This document shows, in pieces, positions 36,130 to 48,149 of a stretch of DNA of 64,000 bases (within the stretch, counting starts at the first letter, position 1; every line of letters starts with the position of its first letter). The notes beneath the pieces were generated by a model that was not told the origin of the DNA, did no database searches, and saw nothing but the letters and a program-made list of their open reading frames with translations. This DNA is from Aselliscus stoliczkanus (Eukaryota > Chordata > Mammalia > Chiroptera > Hipposideridae), in NCBI GenBank assembly GCA_033961575.1, contig CM066733.1, positions 142,030,421-142,094,420 of the forward strand, written 5' to 3'. The translations under genes were made by a program, and so were the position numbers.

Positions 36130-37099
36130 TACTACCAGATACTTGTGATTGGCTTTCTGAAAATTGAGCTAAGTTTACCTAAGAAATATTCTTTTGCTTG
36201 CTATTTTTACCTTTTAGGAGCTACACGATGGGAAAATGGAGACAAAGTAGGATCTTTAGTACACGAAGCTCTGCTTTTCCCCCTTAATTTGCTCATTATT
36301 ATTCCCACCCAAATCTGTAAAATAGTGAATGAAAGAAGGTACAGTTAGAAAGAAACCCGTGCTTATGGAAAAGGGAAATATATTCTGGGACAGTAAACCA
36401 CTTACCTAATCTGAAAACAAGGTCCACTCTGGCATGGATCCAGCAAGCGGCTCTTGATTCAGTGTTCCTAGTAGAACTGAGGCATCTGTCAGTTAGATGA
36501 ATATAGTAACATAATGAAGTAAACCCAATGACAGTTTTCTAATGGTCTGTCTGATTCTGTACAGATACTTTTCTGCACTTAAAAAATTTGTTAAAAGAAA
36601 ATAAGTTTGTGAAGATACTTACCTGGTTTAAAGGTTAAATAGTCCTGAGTGGGTTATGATGAAAGTCACAGTATGTACCCTGCTGGGCGCATGCCTACCC
36701 CTGCTCCCCAGACGGAACCATTTCACTGATTCTAGTCATGTTGCTGACTCTATAAATAAAATGCTCTGCCACTGTGTCTTAATCCATCAACTTTAGAAAT
36801 TTTCTGTTGATTTCATGTCTTGATAAATGTGTATTTGATTCATAGCTCTCCTCCCAATATAGTCATGTCACTATTTTGACTTTCTCTCTTGATTGCTTTT
36901 GTAACTTTCACTAACTATTACAGTTAATTCTGTATTTTTTGCTCCATACTAAGTCTTGGCTCTCCACTTTGTAAAATAAAAATAGTAACCCATCATTCTT
37001 CTTTCCTCCTTTCTTTTCCCACCAGCTTTCATCTACATTAATATAAACTTTTTGTTTGATTCTAGAGGATGAAAATATCAGGACTTAATATGAGCACAT

Positions 37100-37790
37100 T
37101 TCCTGTCTTATACAGCTGTCCTCCTCTGTCCACCTCTCCCCACCAGGACCTGTTGGCTTCTTTCATCCCCTGCTGAAATTCCTCAGGCTTCTCAAGGACA
37201 GTTGCGTGTCTGGAGCCCTCTTGCCCTCATATACCTGTCCTTCCTCAGATGCCCCACTGGGCCTGTCCATTCTGGACCAGCGCTGTTTAGCTCTTTACAT
37301 CAACCGCATCGCTATTCTGGACTTGCTCCTTCATCTTTTTCTGGGTTGAATTCATCATTTCCTAGATCCCGTGTCTTTGCTTTTTGTTTTATTTGTTTCC
37401 TCCTTTCATTTATTGGACTACAGTCTTAAGTGGCCTTCTAAGGAAGTGATGTCTGAGGCCTTGCGTAGCTAAAAGTCTTTCTCCTCTTAAACTTTTTTAG
37501 TGTTTTGATTGAATGTAGAATTCTACATTGAAAACTGCTGTACTTCAACTCCAAGGGCCTTCCTTGCTTGCTTCATTGTCTTCTAGCAACTAGTGTTAGA
37601 AGTTTGTCAGTTTGATGGTCTTTATGTTGCAAGCGACGTGTTGTTTGTTTTTCTCCTGGTAATCTTATAGGGTCTTCTTTTTAAGTGTTCATGCGATAAG
37701 ATTTTAGAGTGGTATATTTAGGTGTGGGTCTCCCTTCCGTTAGCATTCTTCAGATGGAAGACTCGTATTCTTCAGAAGCTAAGTAAAACC
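37100..37790. other. unassigned old repeat-like sequence
   Basis: The stretch with GAATGTAGAATTCTACATTGAAAAC, CTTCATTGTCTTCTAGCAAC and GGTGTGGGTCTCCC resembles a widespread old mammalian repeat (GGxTATAGAATTCTxGGTTG... CATTGTCTTCTxGC...). I could not name the family. 37202-37429 holds an open frame of 75 codons without recognisable similarity. Confidence 0.4.
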
Positions 37791-38539
37791 TATGGTCTCT
37801 TATGTATTTGATAACTTTTCTTATTTTTTTTCTTGTTCAGTATCAGCCTCTAAAACCTTCATATTGTGGGTGTGAGTTTTTTCCAAGTTCTGTACCTTTT
37901 GGCTGTACTTTTCTAAATAGATTCTTATGGCAGAGTGACACCAAACATCCTTGTTTAGCTTATTATCTGGAACCAAAACCTCTTCCCTACTTTTTGATTG
38001 TTATAATTTAAAATGGGAATTTCTTGAATTTTCATCAGTATACTTTAAGGATTAATGTATATTTTAAATTATTAGATTGAAATTCAAATCATTTCTAAAA
38101 AGAAAGCTATATTTTTCTTGGGATTTTTATGTATTTCTAAAACAGTTCTGGTTTTTTTTTATATGATTGAAGGTCTTATTTGTTTGTGAGAGTACTACAT
38201 TTTCTTTGTTGTTTCTCATCTGTCAAATATTTCTATTTTTAAATCTTGAATGAAGAAAAAAATCCTTAAAAATTGAATGTAGGGCAGAAGGAAATAAGGA
38301 GCTTAACTTGGAAACTTGCTCTGCTGTAGTCTTATTTTTTTACTAACTGCCTTTCATTTAGGATGCTAATTAAATTCATTGATTGCTTATGAAGAATATT
38401 TAAAAATCCCAGATAAAAGGGGGTATACTTAATATACTAGGTTTAACTTGTTTCATTAATAATTGCAATCATTTTTTGCCTTAAATTCAGTGTTTTATGT
38501 TTGCTTATTTGTATGTGTTATTATTTATCATTCATACAA

Positions 38540-41250
38540 ACTGATTCTTTGTTTTTTTACATAATAGCTTTACTGAGATGTTTATATACCATTAAATTCA
38601 TTCTTTTAAAGTGTTCAATTCAGTGCTTTTCATTAAATTCAGAGTTATGCAATCATCGCCACTTTTTAATTTCAGAACGTTTTCATTATCTCAGTAAGAA
38701 CTCCCACATCCACTGGCAATTACTCTCCCTTACCCTGTCCACCCATCACAACCGCTTATCTACTTTCTATTTCTATGAATTTGTCTATTCTGGACATTTC
38801 ATATAAACGCAGTCATATAACACGTATTCTTTTGTGACTGGCCTTTACGTAGAATGATGTTTTCAAGGTTCATTCATAGCGTAGCATGTATTAGTTTATT
38901 TTTATGGCTAAATACTCTATTGTATAAATAAATACACTGCATATTTTTTATTCAGTCATCACTTGATGGATTTAGTCTTTCCTCTTTTTTGAATAGTATG
39001 AATAATGCTGCTGTGAACATTCACTGTTTTGTGTGTGTGTATGTTATCATTCCCCTCTTTTATATTCCTAGGAGTGGAATTGCTAAGTCACATGGTAACT
39101 CCCTTTCACAAAGAGGAATTGTCAGACTATTTTCCAAAGTGGCTGCACCATTTTACAGTCCTACCAACAATAATTGAGGGTTCTAATTTCTCTACATCGT
39201 CACCAACTGTTGTTATTATCTGTCTTTTTTGTTATATCCATACTAGAGGGTTTGAAGTGGTATTTCATTGTGGTTTTGATTTGCATTTCACTGATGACTA
39301 ATGATGTTGAGCATCTTTTCATTAATTTATTTTTTTGCTATTTGCAGATCTTTTTTTGAGAAATGGCTGTTCATATATCCTTTCCCCATTTTTAAAGTGG
39401 TTGTCTTTTTGTTGTTCACATATACTAAATATCAAATTCGTATTAGGTATATAATTCACAAGTATTTTCTCCCATTCCATGGATTGTCTTTTCACTTCCT
39501 TGATGATAGTGTCCTTTGAAGCACAAATGTTTTGAATTTTGATGAAGTTTCATTTATCTATTTTTTCTTTTGTTGCTTGTGCTTTTGGCATTTTATCTAA
39601 GAAACCATGGCCTTATCTGAGGTCACAAAGTTTACTCTTATGTTCACTTCTAAGAGTTTTATAATTTTAGCTCTTAGGTCTCTGTTCTATTTTGAGCTAA
39701 TATTTGTATAGAATGTGAGAAAGGGGTCCAAATTTATTCTTTTTCATGTGGATATCCAGTTGTCCCAGCACCATTTGTTGAAAAGAGTGTTCTTTCTCCA
39801 TTGAATGGTCTTGGTAGCATTGTCAAAGTCAACTGATCATAAATGTTTACTTCTGGCCTCTCTGTTCATTCCGTTGATCTATGTATATCTAGCCTAATGC
39901 TAATACCACACTGTGTTGATTATAGCATTAAATTTTAAAATTGAGAAAGTGTGAGCACCCCAACTTTGTTCTTTTTTGTCAAGATTATTTTGGCTATTCT
40001 GGGTCACTTGCATTTTCATATGAATTTCAGGATCATCTTGTCAGTTTCTACAACAGCGGGGATTCTGATAGAGATTACATTAATTTTATAGATCAGCTTG
40101 GTGAATATTGCCATCTTCACAATATAAGTCTTATGAATATGGGATGTCTTTCCATTTACTTGAATCTTCTTTCAACAGTGTTCTATACTTTTTAGTGTAC
40201 AGGTCTTGCATTTCTTTGGATACATTTATTCCTAAGTATTTTATTTTTTGTGATGTTATTGTAAATTCAGTTGTCTTCTTAATTTCACTTTTCAGATTGC
40301 TTATTGCCAGTGTAAAGAAGTACAGTTTATTTCTGTATATTGATCTTGCGTTGTACAAACCTTGCTGAATTCATTTATTAATTCTAGTAGTTTTTAAGTG
40401 GATTTCTTAGAATTTTTCATATACAAGATCATGTCATCTATGCATATAGTTTTGCTTCTTCCTTTTGAATCTGGACACTTTGTGTTTGTTTTTCTTGCCT
40501 GCTTTCCTTGGTTAGAACATCCTGTATAATGTTGAATAGAGATGGAGATAGTTTATATCCTGTGTTTTTCCTGAGCTCAGCAGGAAAGCATTCATTAAGT
40601 ATGCTATTAGCTGTGGGTTTTTGCCCTTTGTCAGGTTGACGAAGTTTTTTTCTCGTTGGGTATTTATCATGAAAGGGGGTTAGATTTTTTTTTTTTTTTT
40701 TAAAGATTTTATTGGGGAAGTGGGGGAGGGGAACAGAGTTGGGGAACTGGGGAAGAGGAACAGACAAGTTGCTGACGTTTTATTCTTCAGTCTAGTTGTG
40801 GAGAACATTGCTTCACTGGCCCATGTTGGTATCATCATTGCGCTCTTCTCAGGTGAGGCAGATCCGTCACCGGCCTCTGGACAGCTGTTCACAGCGCTCT
40901 TGGCAGCTCACCCTGGTTGCCAGCCTCTCACGCTGGCTTCCGGCCACTCATTGTAGCTTATGGCAGCCCACTGCAGCAGGGGCTGCAGCTATGCCATCCT
41001 GGGGACTCACAGCAGCCCAGCTCCAGGTGGAGCTGTTGTTCACCATCTTAGCTGTAGAGGGCAGCGTCACTGGCCCTCATATGTGGGATCCGAACCGGGG
41101 CTGCTGGCATCCCAAGCCTGCTCTTAACCAGTGCGCCACTTGGCCAGCCTGGGGTGTTAGTTTTTTGTCAAAGACTTTTTCTGTGTCCATTGAGATCATA
41201 TGGTTTTTGTCCTTTATTTTAATAATATGGTATTCGATTCTATGAGCTTT
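38540..41250 (-). mobile_element. LINE-1, reverse orientation, with a nested SINE
   Basis: Runs from an L1M 3' UTR (TAATAGCTTTACTGAGATG, TTCAGAGTTATGCAATCATCGCCAC) through reversed ORF2-end and reverse-transcriptase-region sequence (TGGCTGCACCATTTTACAGTCC, TTGTTGAAAAGAGTGTTCTTTCTCC, TTTATAGATCAGCTTG, TTGACGAAG). It is interrupted at 40686-41150 by a SINE and resumes at GTTAGTTTTTTGTCAAAG. No frame is intact; several 70-100 codon ORFs inside are fragments of reversed or antisense L1. Confidence 0.88.
40686..41150 (-). mobile_element. long composite tRNA-derived SINE (Rhin-1-like)
   Basis: In sense orientation: tRNA-like head (GGCTGGCCAAGTGGCGCACT, then CCCCGGTTCGGATCCCAC), the same GGGCCAGTGACGCTGCCCTC segment as in the short SINEs, then a body of about 300 nt with CTGGAGCTGGGCTGCTGTGAG, and an end CCCCAATAAAATCTTT plus A-tail. 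The body and the CCCCAATAAA end resemble Rhin-1 SINEs remembered from horseshoe bats. Nested in the L1 at 38540-41250. The short copies look like this element with the body removed. Confidence 0.85.
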
Positions 41251-41744
41251 TTGAGGATAGTGCTATTTATTCATTTTAATATCTTATTTAACTTTGCTAA
41301 GAACTGTTCCTCTCACATAGCTGCAGTCTCTAAAATGTTTATTGGCATGTCATTCTACATATTGAGACATTTGTAAGGATGCCATCTCAAAGTTTCAACT
41401 AGAATTAAAATGCTTATGCTGTTAGGCCAAGGTGCTTCATTATTAAAATTAATAGGTATGCATTATCATGAACTAACATGAAAAATGAGCCTGGAAGGAA
41501 ATTTTTCATGGGTACGTGTTGTTTATGCCTAATTGATTTTATGGTGTTTACTTGCTACTAAAGGTTACATTTGGTCTAGCTTTATACTATTAGACTAGTC
41601 TGACTATTATGTTCTCAAGTGCAAAATATTGATTATATATGTTACCTCTGTGTTCATTTCTCCAGTTTTAAAATGACTTAAAATAACTTAGGAAATAACA
41701 TTTACATGTGAAAATAGGCTTTTATTTTTTTGTGTGCAGTAAGG

Positions 41745-41960
41745 CTTGGTGATACATGTTTTGGAATTAGGCTGCCTGGGTTCAAACCTCTGCTTCCTTA
41801 CTAACTAGCTGTATGGTCTTGGGCAAGTTACTTAACCTCATTGTACCTGAGATTCCTCATTAGTAAAAACAGTTTACAATAGAGGCACTCTTGTGAGGTA
41901 ATACATACATAGTGCTTGACACATATTATGTATTCAGTAAATCTTAACTGCTATGATGAT
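41745..41960 (+). repeat. MIR SINE
   Basis: A well-preserved MIR: TGGAATTAGGCTGCCTGGGTTCAAACC, TACTAACTAGCTGTATGGTC, TTGGGCAAGTTACTTAACCTC, GAGGTAATACATACATAGTGC and GTATTCAGTAAATC. Confidence 0.93.
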
Positions 41961-42739
41961 ACACTTAAAGGCCTCCTCATTCCTTCTTTTTCCCCTCGCT
42001 TTTTAGCCCCTCCCTCCCCAAAAATAGATAACCATAAGCGTAGCTGTGCAGGAAGTACCTGGCAGGTGCCATGTGTCAGATAAATTAATTAGTTTACTCC
42101 AGAGAAAAAGATGACTAGTAGGATTAGGTAGATATCATAGCTTTTGATAGGTAAACACTAGAAAAATTCAGAGTCAAGGTATCTAAGATAGGAAGACTGC
42201 ACTGTTTTAAAAAGAATGCATTAGAGTTTAATATTAGAAGGTAAGGTATATTGACATCAAGAAATATTCAGTGTACCCTTACAATTTTAGCTTTGCCTTG
42301 TTATTGATTAATGCATATATAAAAGAGCAGACACCAGAATAATAAATGAATATTTCTGCACTTAAAATCTTGGCAGAATTGTTCAATATGTAATCTTTCC
42401 TTTTGGGTTTTCTTCATTTTATTTTCAGATGTTTTGTTTTCTCATTTAATTGTGAAATAGCCACAATAAATGGGAATAACTTACAAAGAAGATCTTTGTT
42501 ATAGTGTTTGTTTATTTTCTAATAAAACTGTTGACTCTCAGTAATGACAATATTAGGAAGAACCATGTATGCAAGAAGCAATAATCATTATAGACATGGA
42601 AGGAAATTCATATTTACATCTATGACAATCTGTTTTGTGAACTAATATTCAAAGTTGATATTTTCTTACATTGTGATATATCCATTGTAAGATAATTTTA
42701 GTTTTTGTTAAAGTAACAGAAAATTATGTTAAATAATGA

Positions 42740-42935
42740 TAATGGCCACCATTTGGTGAGTACACTATCTAGTTTTAATTCTCACCACAGTTTTGCAAGC
42801 TAGACTTGATAGGTATATACATTTTATAAAGGAGAAAGTTGAGAGGTGTCATAATTCTCCCTCTCGTATACTGCCAGGATTGAGAACTCTTTGCTCTGAA
42901 GTTAGTGTTCTTTCCACACTAATACCTCTTGATTA
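42740..42935 (-). repeat. MIR SINE (reverse orientation)
   Basis: ACATTTTATAAAGGAGAAAGTTGAGAG, AATTCTCCCTC and GTGTTCTTTCCACACTAATACC lie in reverse MIR order. Diverged. Confidence 0.65.
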
Positions 42936-44859
42936 TAAATTAGCAATATTCGTTCTTTAATTTAATTTTAAACTTTTTGTTTTTATGAAATTATGATTTA
43001 TTATGAAATGAATTTTTTCCCAATCCATAGTGCTTTTTTTAGCATTAAGACCCTTTAGGGCTGGCTACAGGATGGCACTGCCCTATTCAAAGGAACAGGA
43101 AAACAAATTAGTAGTAACCTTGAAAAAAATCTCTTCTTTGAGTTTCAAAATTATTATTAAAGCATGGGTGATACTACTTTTCAGAGTTACTCTGACGATT
43201 AAGTACAATTATGTATTTAAGACACAGGGACTGAAACTTAGTAGATACTCAGTAAGTTTTTATTTTATTAAGAAAATGTATTTATCATCTTAGCTGGAAA
43301 TGTATTAATATTAATATTATAAAAAAGTACAGTTTTGTCTGGAATAATGCCATACATAGAATAAGAATAAAACCTTTCTTGACCTCCACATAACTGACTT
43401 CCTGGATTTACAGACACTTTTCATTCTCTATGAATAAAATATTGATACCCACAACGTACTGAAGTTTCAAGACTAGTAGGCTATTTCCCAGAAGGCCCAA
43501 ATTAGGAGAGCTGTTTGCTTATTCTGTATTACCAAAAATCAGTTTTGTATATTCCCAAATCTGTTTGTATCTATTATATTTGATATTATATCAACTGATG
43601 AAATATAAATGCGAAAAGAGAGATTTTTTTAATATGTAAAAATCTACGATGAATACTTTCATGAAGGTCCATCACCTAAAGTTTCCTGTCTTCTGCTATG
43701 GGATAAGAGCAGACAATTGGAAAAGAAATAATAAGACTATGTGAATGCTGCACTTAGATTTCTTGCCAGTATCTTTAAAGTTCCTTTAAAAACATTAAAT
43801 TCAAATCTTGTATCTTGGTAGTTAAGGTTATGTTTTATTCAAGAGAAATTATCCTGAACTCTAGTTAATAGAACCACATTTAAAGAAAATGTCTTTGGCT
43901 AATATCACAAGATTAGTAAAATTATGTTTTATGTAAAAACAGTATGTAAGGTAAATAGAATTTTTATGATTCTCCACAACAGATCACATTTTTTATTTAC
44001 TTAGTTCTATCAATCCTAATCTGGTCATATAAGAGAAGTTTTATTCCATACATATAAAATGGGAACTATAGAATATGCTGATTTGTACCTGGAAGAATAA
44101 TTTATCTGGGATATTTGAATTAGACTTACTTTACCAATTAACAGGGCAAGGTCTTTGCTGTCATTTGAGAAAAGAAATGGATGAACAGACATGTAGACAT
44201 TTCCTTCCTTGGCCTACCAGGGTGTGAGTTCGCACAACCAACTGCCTATAGTACCAATTTGAAATCTAGTGTACTGTAGTTGCATTTGGTCAATTGGTGT
44301 AGCAAAAATACTACTGTTGATGATACTAATAATAATAAATTCAAGGTATTTGAAGAGGAGGGTACTATCGGCTAAACATGCTCAATTAGTCTGTTACTTT
44401 ATAAAATAATAGAACAGTTAATTGTTAGTAATAAAATGAAAAAATCCATTGAATATAAACATCACCTAGAAGTATTTCTAGAAATCGAAAGGAAAAAAAT
44501 GGATAGAAAATAGGAATTTAAACTTTGTTGTAATTATTTTTAATTAAGAAGAACCCTTGGATATGTGTTAATAGAATGTAGAAATAGTTTTTACACCTGA
44601 ATGTGAATTTGTATACAGAGTGCTATAATATTATTAAATCCTATGAAATTTTATTTTTAGATTTTGTGTTTTATTTTCTATTAATATTTATTAAGGTGTG
44701 AAAAATAGATTAGTATAGCAGTGTGTTAAAATGGCTAACTTCTTATTTCAAGTTTATGAAGGTAAAAAGCATATAACAGTGCCTGACACATAGTAAGTTC
44801 TGCAGGTGTTTGGGTTTTTTTGTTTTGTTTTGTTTGTTATTTACTCAGTATACCTTATT

Positions 44860-45050
44860 AATTAAGAGTGTATACTCTGGAGCCAGAATATTTATTCAGA
44901 TTTCATCTCTGCTACTTTCTAATTGTGTGACTTGGGGCAAGTTACTTAATTTCTCTGTGATACAGTTACCTTATTCTTCATAGGTTATGATGATTAAATG
45001 AGTTATATATAAAACACGTTTAATGCCTAACACAGAGAAAAATGCCTTTT
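44860..45050 (+). repeat. MIR SINE
   Basis: GAGTGTATACTCTGGAGCCAGAAT, TCATCTCTGCTACTTTCTAATTGTGTGACTTGGGGCAAGTTACTTAATTTCTCTGTG and GATTAAATGAGTTATATA are clear MIR segments in order. Confidence 0.93.
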
Positions 45051-45189
45051 GTTTCCTGTTGTAATTATATGCAAAATCATAGAAATTTGCATTTTAATCT
45101 GTATTTAAACCTCTTGTAAATGATGAATATAGTCATTAGTGATATAACATCATGCCACAATTAGAACCACAGTTATGTAGCTCTTCAAT

Positions 45190-45624
45190 ATACATTTTTT
45201 AATTTAAGTATGTAAGTATAGTTGTTATATAGTCTTATACTGGTTGTATTAATTTCAGGTGTACAATCTAGTGATTTGACATTTTTCTACCTTACAATGT
45301 GGTCACCTCACTAATTCTAGTAATTATCTGTCACTGTGCAAACTTATTGCCCTTCTCCTTTTCAGCCATCCCTCTACTACCCACTTTCCTTTGATTTCTG
45401 TTCCTATGAGTCTGTTTTTGTTTTGTTTGCTTTGTTTTTAGATTACATATATAAGTGAAACTATATGGTATTTGTCTTTCTCTGACTGATTTATTTCACT
45501 TAGCATACATAATACTGTCTAAATCCATCCATGTTGTCACAAATGGCAAGATTTTATTTTTTATTGCTGCATAATATTCCATTGTGTATGTGTGTATGTG
45601 TATATGTGCATATGTATGAGATAT

Positions 45625-45655
<31 letters not shown>

Positions 45656-46560
45656 AATAAAACATTTTTATCCATTCATCTGTCAATGGATATGTAGGTT
45701 GCGTCTATATCTTGGTTATTGTTAACTGCAGTGAACATAGGGGTGTATATGTCTTTTCGAATTAGTGTTTTTGTTCTCTTCGGGTAAATAATAATGGAGT
45801 AATGACAGTATCTTCAATGGTATTGGGAAAACTGGACAGATACATGCAAAAAAAATGAAACTGGACAACTGTCTTCTACCATATACAAAAGTAAACTCAA
45901 AATGGAATAAACATGAGGCCTGGAATCATAAAGCTCCTAGAAGAAAACAGGAAGTAAACTACCTGGCATATCTTTCTGGACATCCTCCCTTGAGCAGGGG
46001 AAACAAAAGCAAAAATGCCCACATGGGTCTACATCAAACTAAAAAGCTTCTGCACAGCAGAGGAAACCAAACCATCAACAAAACGAAAATGCAACCCACT
46101 GAATGGAAGAATATATTTGTAAATGATACATCCGATAACAGGTTCACATCCCAAATATATAAGAAGCAAATACAACTCAATAACAAAAAAATAAATAAAT
46201 AATCTGACTGAAAAATGGGCAGAGGACATGAAAAGACATTTCTCCAAAGAACACATACAAGACACATGAAAATATGTTTAGCATCACTAACCATCAGGGA
46301 AATGCAAATCAAAACCACAGTGAAATACCACTTCACACCTATCAGAGTGGCTGTCATCAAAAAGTCAACAATGAAAAAAAAAAAAAAAGTCAACAATGTG
46401 TTGGGGAGAAGATGGAGGAAAGGGAACCCCTGTGCACTGTTGCTGGGATTGCAAATTGGTGCAACCCCTATGGAAAACAATATGGTGTTTCCTCCAAAAA
46501 CTAAGAATGGTTATACCATACGACCCAGCAGTTCTTCCTCATTATATTTTTAGAGTAAAC
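45190..46560 (-). mobile_element. 5'-inverted (twin-primed) LINE-1
   Basis: 45190-45792 is an L1 3' end in reverse orientation, beginning with a short poly-T and ending near CTCTTCGGGTAAATA. From about 45795 the sequence turns to forward L1 ORF2-end text (GGACAGATACATGC ... CAGAGTGGCTGTCATC ... GACCCAGCAGTTCTTCCTC) to about 46555. The forward part ends in L1 coordinates just before the reversed part begins, as twin priming predicts. It contains a TG/TATA microsatellite (about 45573-45655) and a poly(A) insertion at 46374. Confidence 0.9.
46359..46398 (+). mobile_element. poly(A)-only insertion with target-site duplication
   Basis: AAAAAGTCAACAATG (46359-46373) is followed by 15 A bases (46374-46388) and then GTCAACAATG again (46389-46398). 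Counting five of the A bases as part of the second copy, about ten A are inserted between 15-nt direct repeats. L1 copies as remembered have only one AAAAAG...CAACAA motif at this point, so the duplication occurred in this element. The upstream TC|AAAAA is an acceptable L1 nick site. Slippage is the alternative. Confidence 0.6.
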
Positions 46561-47015
46561 TAATTTAAAAATGAGACTCCAGGAATGAAAAATGCCAGTA
46601 AAAGGATTATTGCTTCTAAAAGCAGTATTTGAAAATGGGATTTGTCTAATTTTCATATTTGTTTGCTGACTCAGGCAAAATTGGATGCTCTACCTTTTCT
46701 CCTCTTTTTATTTTAAGTGAAAGAAAAAAACTTGACCAGAATAAAGTATATTAAATATGTATTATCTTGGTTCTGTATATTGCTGTTTTTAATACTTTTT
46801 TTTCCTAAAAGGAGCAGTTTTCTTATTTCTTTTAGACCTCTGATCATTCAGTGTTCCCAATTTTCAACAGAAACCAGTTGATGAGCTTGATGTCAAATAA
46901 ACCTAAGTAAATCTTGACCTCAAATAGTGTGTACTGCATATCGGGTCTTTGGGATATTTATTAGTCTATTGTGTAATTTACCAATTTCTATAAATAGCCT
47001 ACACATACTATAAAC

Positions 47016-47036
47016 TCCTTAATGAGTTAATGACAG
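47016..47036 (+). other. STXBP5: U12-type branch site and acceptor of intron 2
   Basis: TCCTTAAT (47016-47023), then GAGTTAATGACAG and the exon. The motif matches TCCTTRAY fully and sits at the short distance typical of U12 introns; pyrimidines are scarce between it and the AG. Confidence 0.92.
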
Positions 47037-47118
47037 CTTCGGTCGTCCTGGAGTAGAATGCTATTGCCAGCATGACAGTGGAGCTGCAGTCATCCAGCTC
47101 CAGTTCCTGATTAATGAG
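47037..47118 (+). CDS. STXBP5: STXBP5 coding exon 3, completes residue 84, residues 85-111
   Basis: The first base C completes the leucine codon split by intron 2. The exon then encodes FGRPGVECYCQHDSGA and AVIQLQFLINE. This joins exon 2 (GALRL|FGRPG) without shift and is near-identical to mammalian tomosyns. It holds the loop after the first WD40 blade and the first strand of the next, AVIQLQFLINE. The donor GAG|GTGAGT is a strong U2-type site, phase 0. The exon is 82 nt. Confidence 0.97.
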
Positions 47119-48149
47119 GTGAGTGAGTTGCTTTAATCACTCATATTTATGTATGAAATAGGGCCAGATCTCATCTTTCAGATTTCTTGCATGCATTCAT
47201 ATTTAAATATTTGAACAAAAACTAACTTATAGATCAGCGATTATAGTAATTCACTTGACGGAATCATCATGGACAGTTGTATAAATAATGTAAGATGTTT
47301 CTCAGAATGGTGTTGCAAATACAGTGGTTTGAGATAAATATTGTTGGTACAGGGTGCTGTATTTAAGTTTTATTTCAGGGATATTCAAAGTTACATAACA
47401 CAAAAATCTATATTAAGGTATTTTTTTAAAGATGGAGCTTATTAAAAGGTATAAAATGTACTTCTCTGATGAGTTTTGGTATACAACCAGGAAACCAAAA
47501 TCCATTAGAAACTGGTTATTGTCCAAAGTTCTTGTTGTGTCACTTATTTGTTGAAGTAATTGATGATACCTTTTTTTTTGGAAAGAGCTGGTGAAGCACC
47601 ATTTTATCAGCAAAGTAAACAATGTGTTGGCAGGTTTTAAAAAAGTACAAGCAGCTCTGAGAATAGGTGTTTACTGCAAGCAGTGACAGGCAGGAAAAGC
47701 TGATCATAGAAGGAAGAAAAAGAATTTACTCTGGAAAAGGCTCTGCTGTCCTTAGATGTGAGCATAGTTTGTGGACAGTTTTTGCCCTTAAGTCCTTAGG
47801 TTCCATGAGGTAGATTCTTAAATGTGTATGAGAGAAACAAATGACTCAGCACGTCTGGCTTTTGATAAATGTTTTTTTCAGTCAGATTTAAGAGAGGCAT
47901 CGTGGGTGTAAAGAGCTAAAAATGATAATAGAAAACGTTCAGCAAGAGTATGATTCAAATAATACATAATGGTGTAGGTTTTTCAGGGTCAACGGGAGCA
48001 TTTTTAAAAACCTTCAGTGTTCCCTGTAGAACTGTTTAATAGTCATGTTTTAAAAAAATCAAAATATAGAAAATTGTTGAACTTATATATGAGGACTCAA
48101 GATTATTTTTCCTGTTTTAAATATGAAATAATTAGACTGGCAGTCAGTT

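Larger units (their letters stand above)
20799..47036 (+). other. STXBP5: STXBP5 intron 2, U12-type, 26.2 kb
   Basis: The intron is 26,238 nt, phase 2. Its 5' end GTATCCTTT (20799-20807) matches the U12 consensus RTATCCTTT at every position. Near the 3' end TCCTTAAT (47016-47023) matches the U12 branch-site core TCCTTRAY, with the branch A 14 nt before GACAG|C, in the usual 10-16 nt window. No long polypyrimidine tract precedes the AG, as expected for this class. The intron is full of repeats: L1 relics in both orientations, MIR, hAT and Tigger/mariner MITEs, SINEs mostly antisense, and a second tRNA-Glu half. No other exon was identified inside. Confidence 0.93.

Noticed and set aside
37202..37429. 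75-codon frame with a hydrophobic end as a candidate small membrane protein
   Set aside because: No homology recognised; it lies in repeat-like sequence within an intron, without a promoter or splice context.
46034..46480. 148-codon - strand open frame
   Set aside because: Lies on the antisense of L1 ORF2 sequence in the inverted L1.
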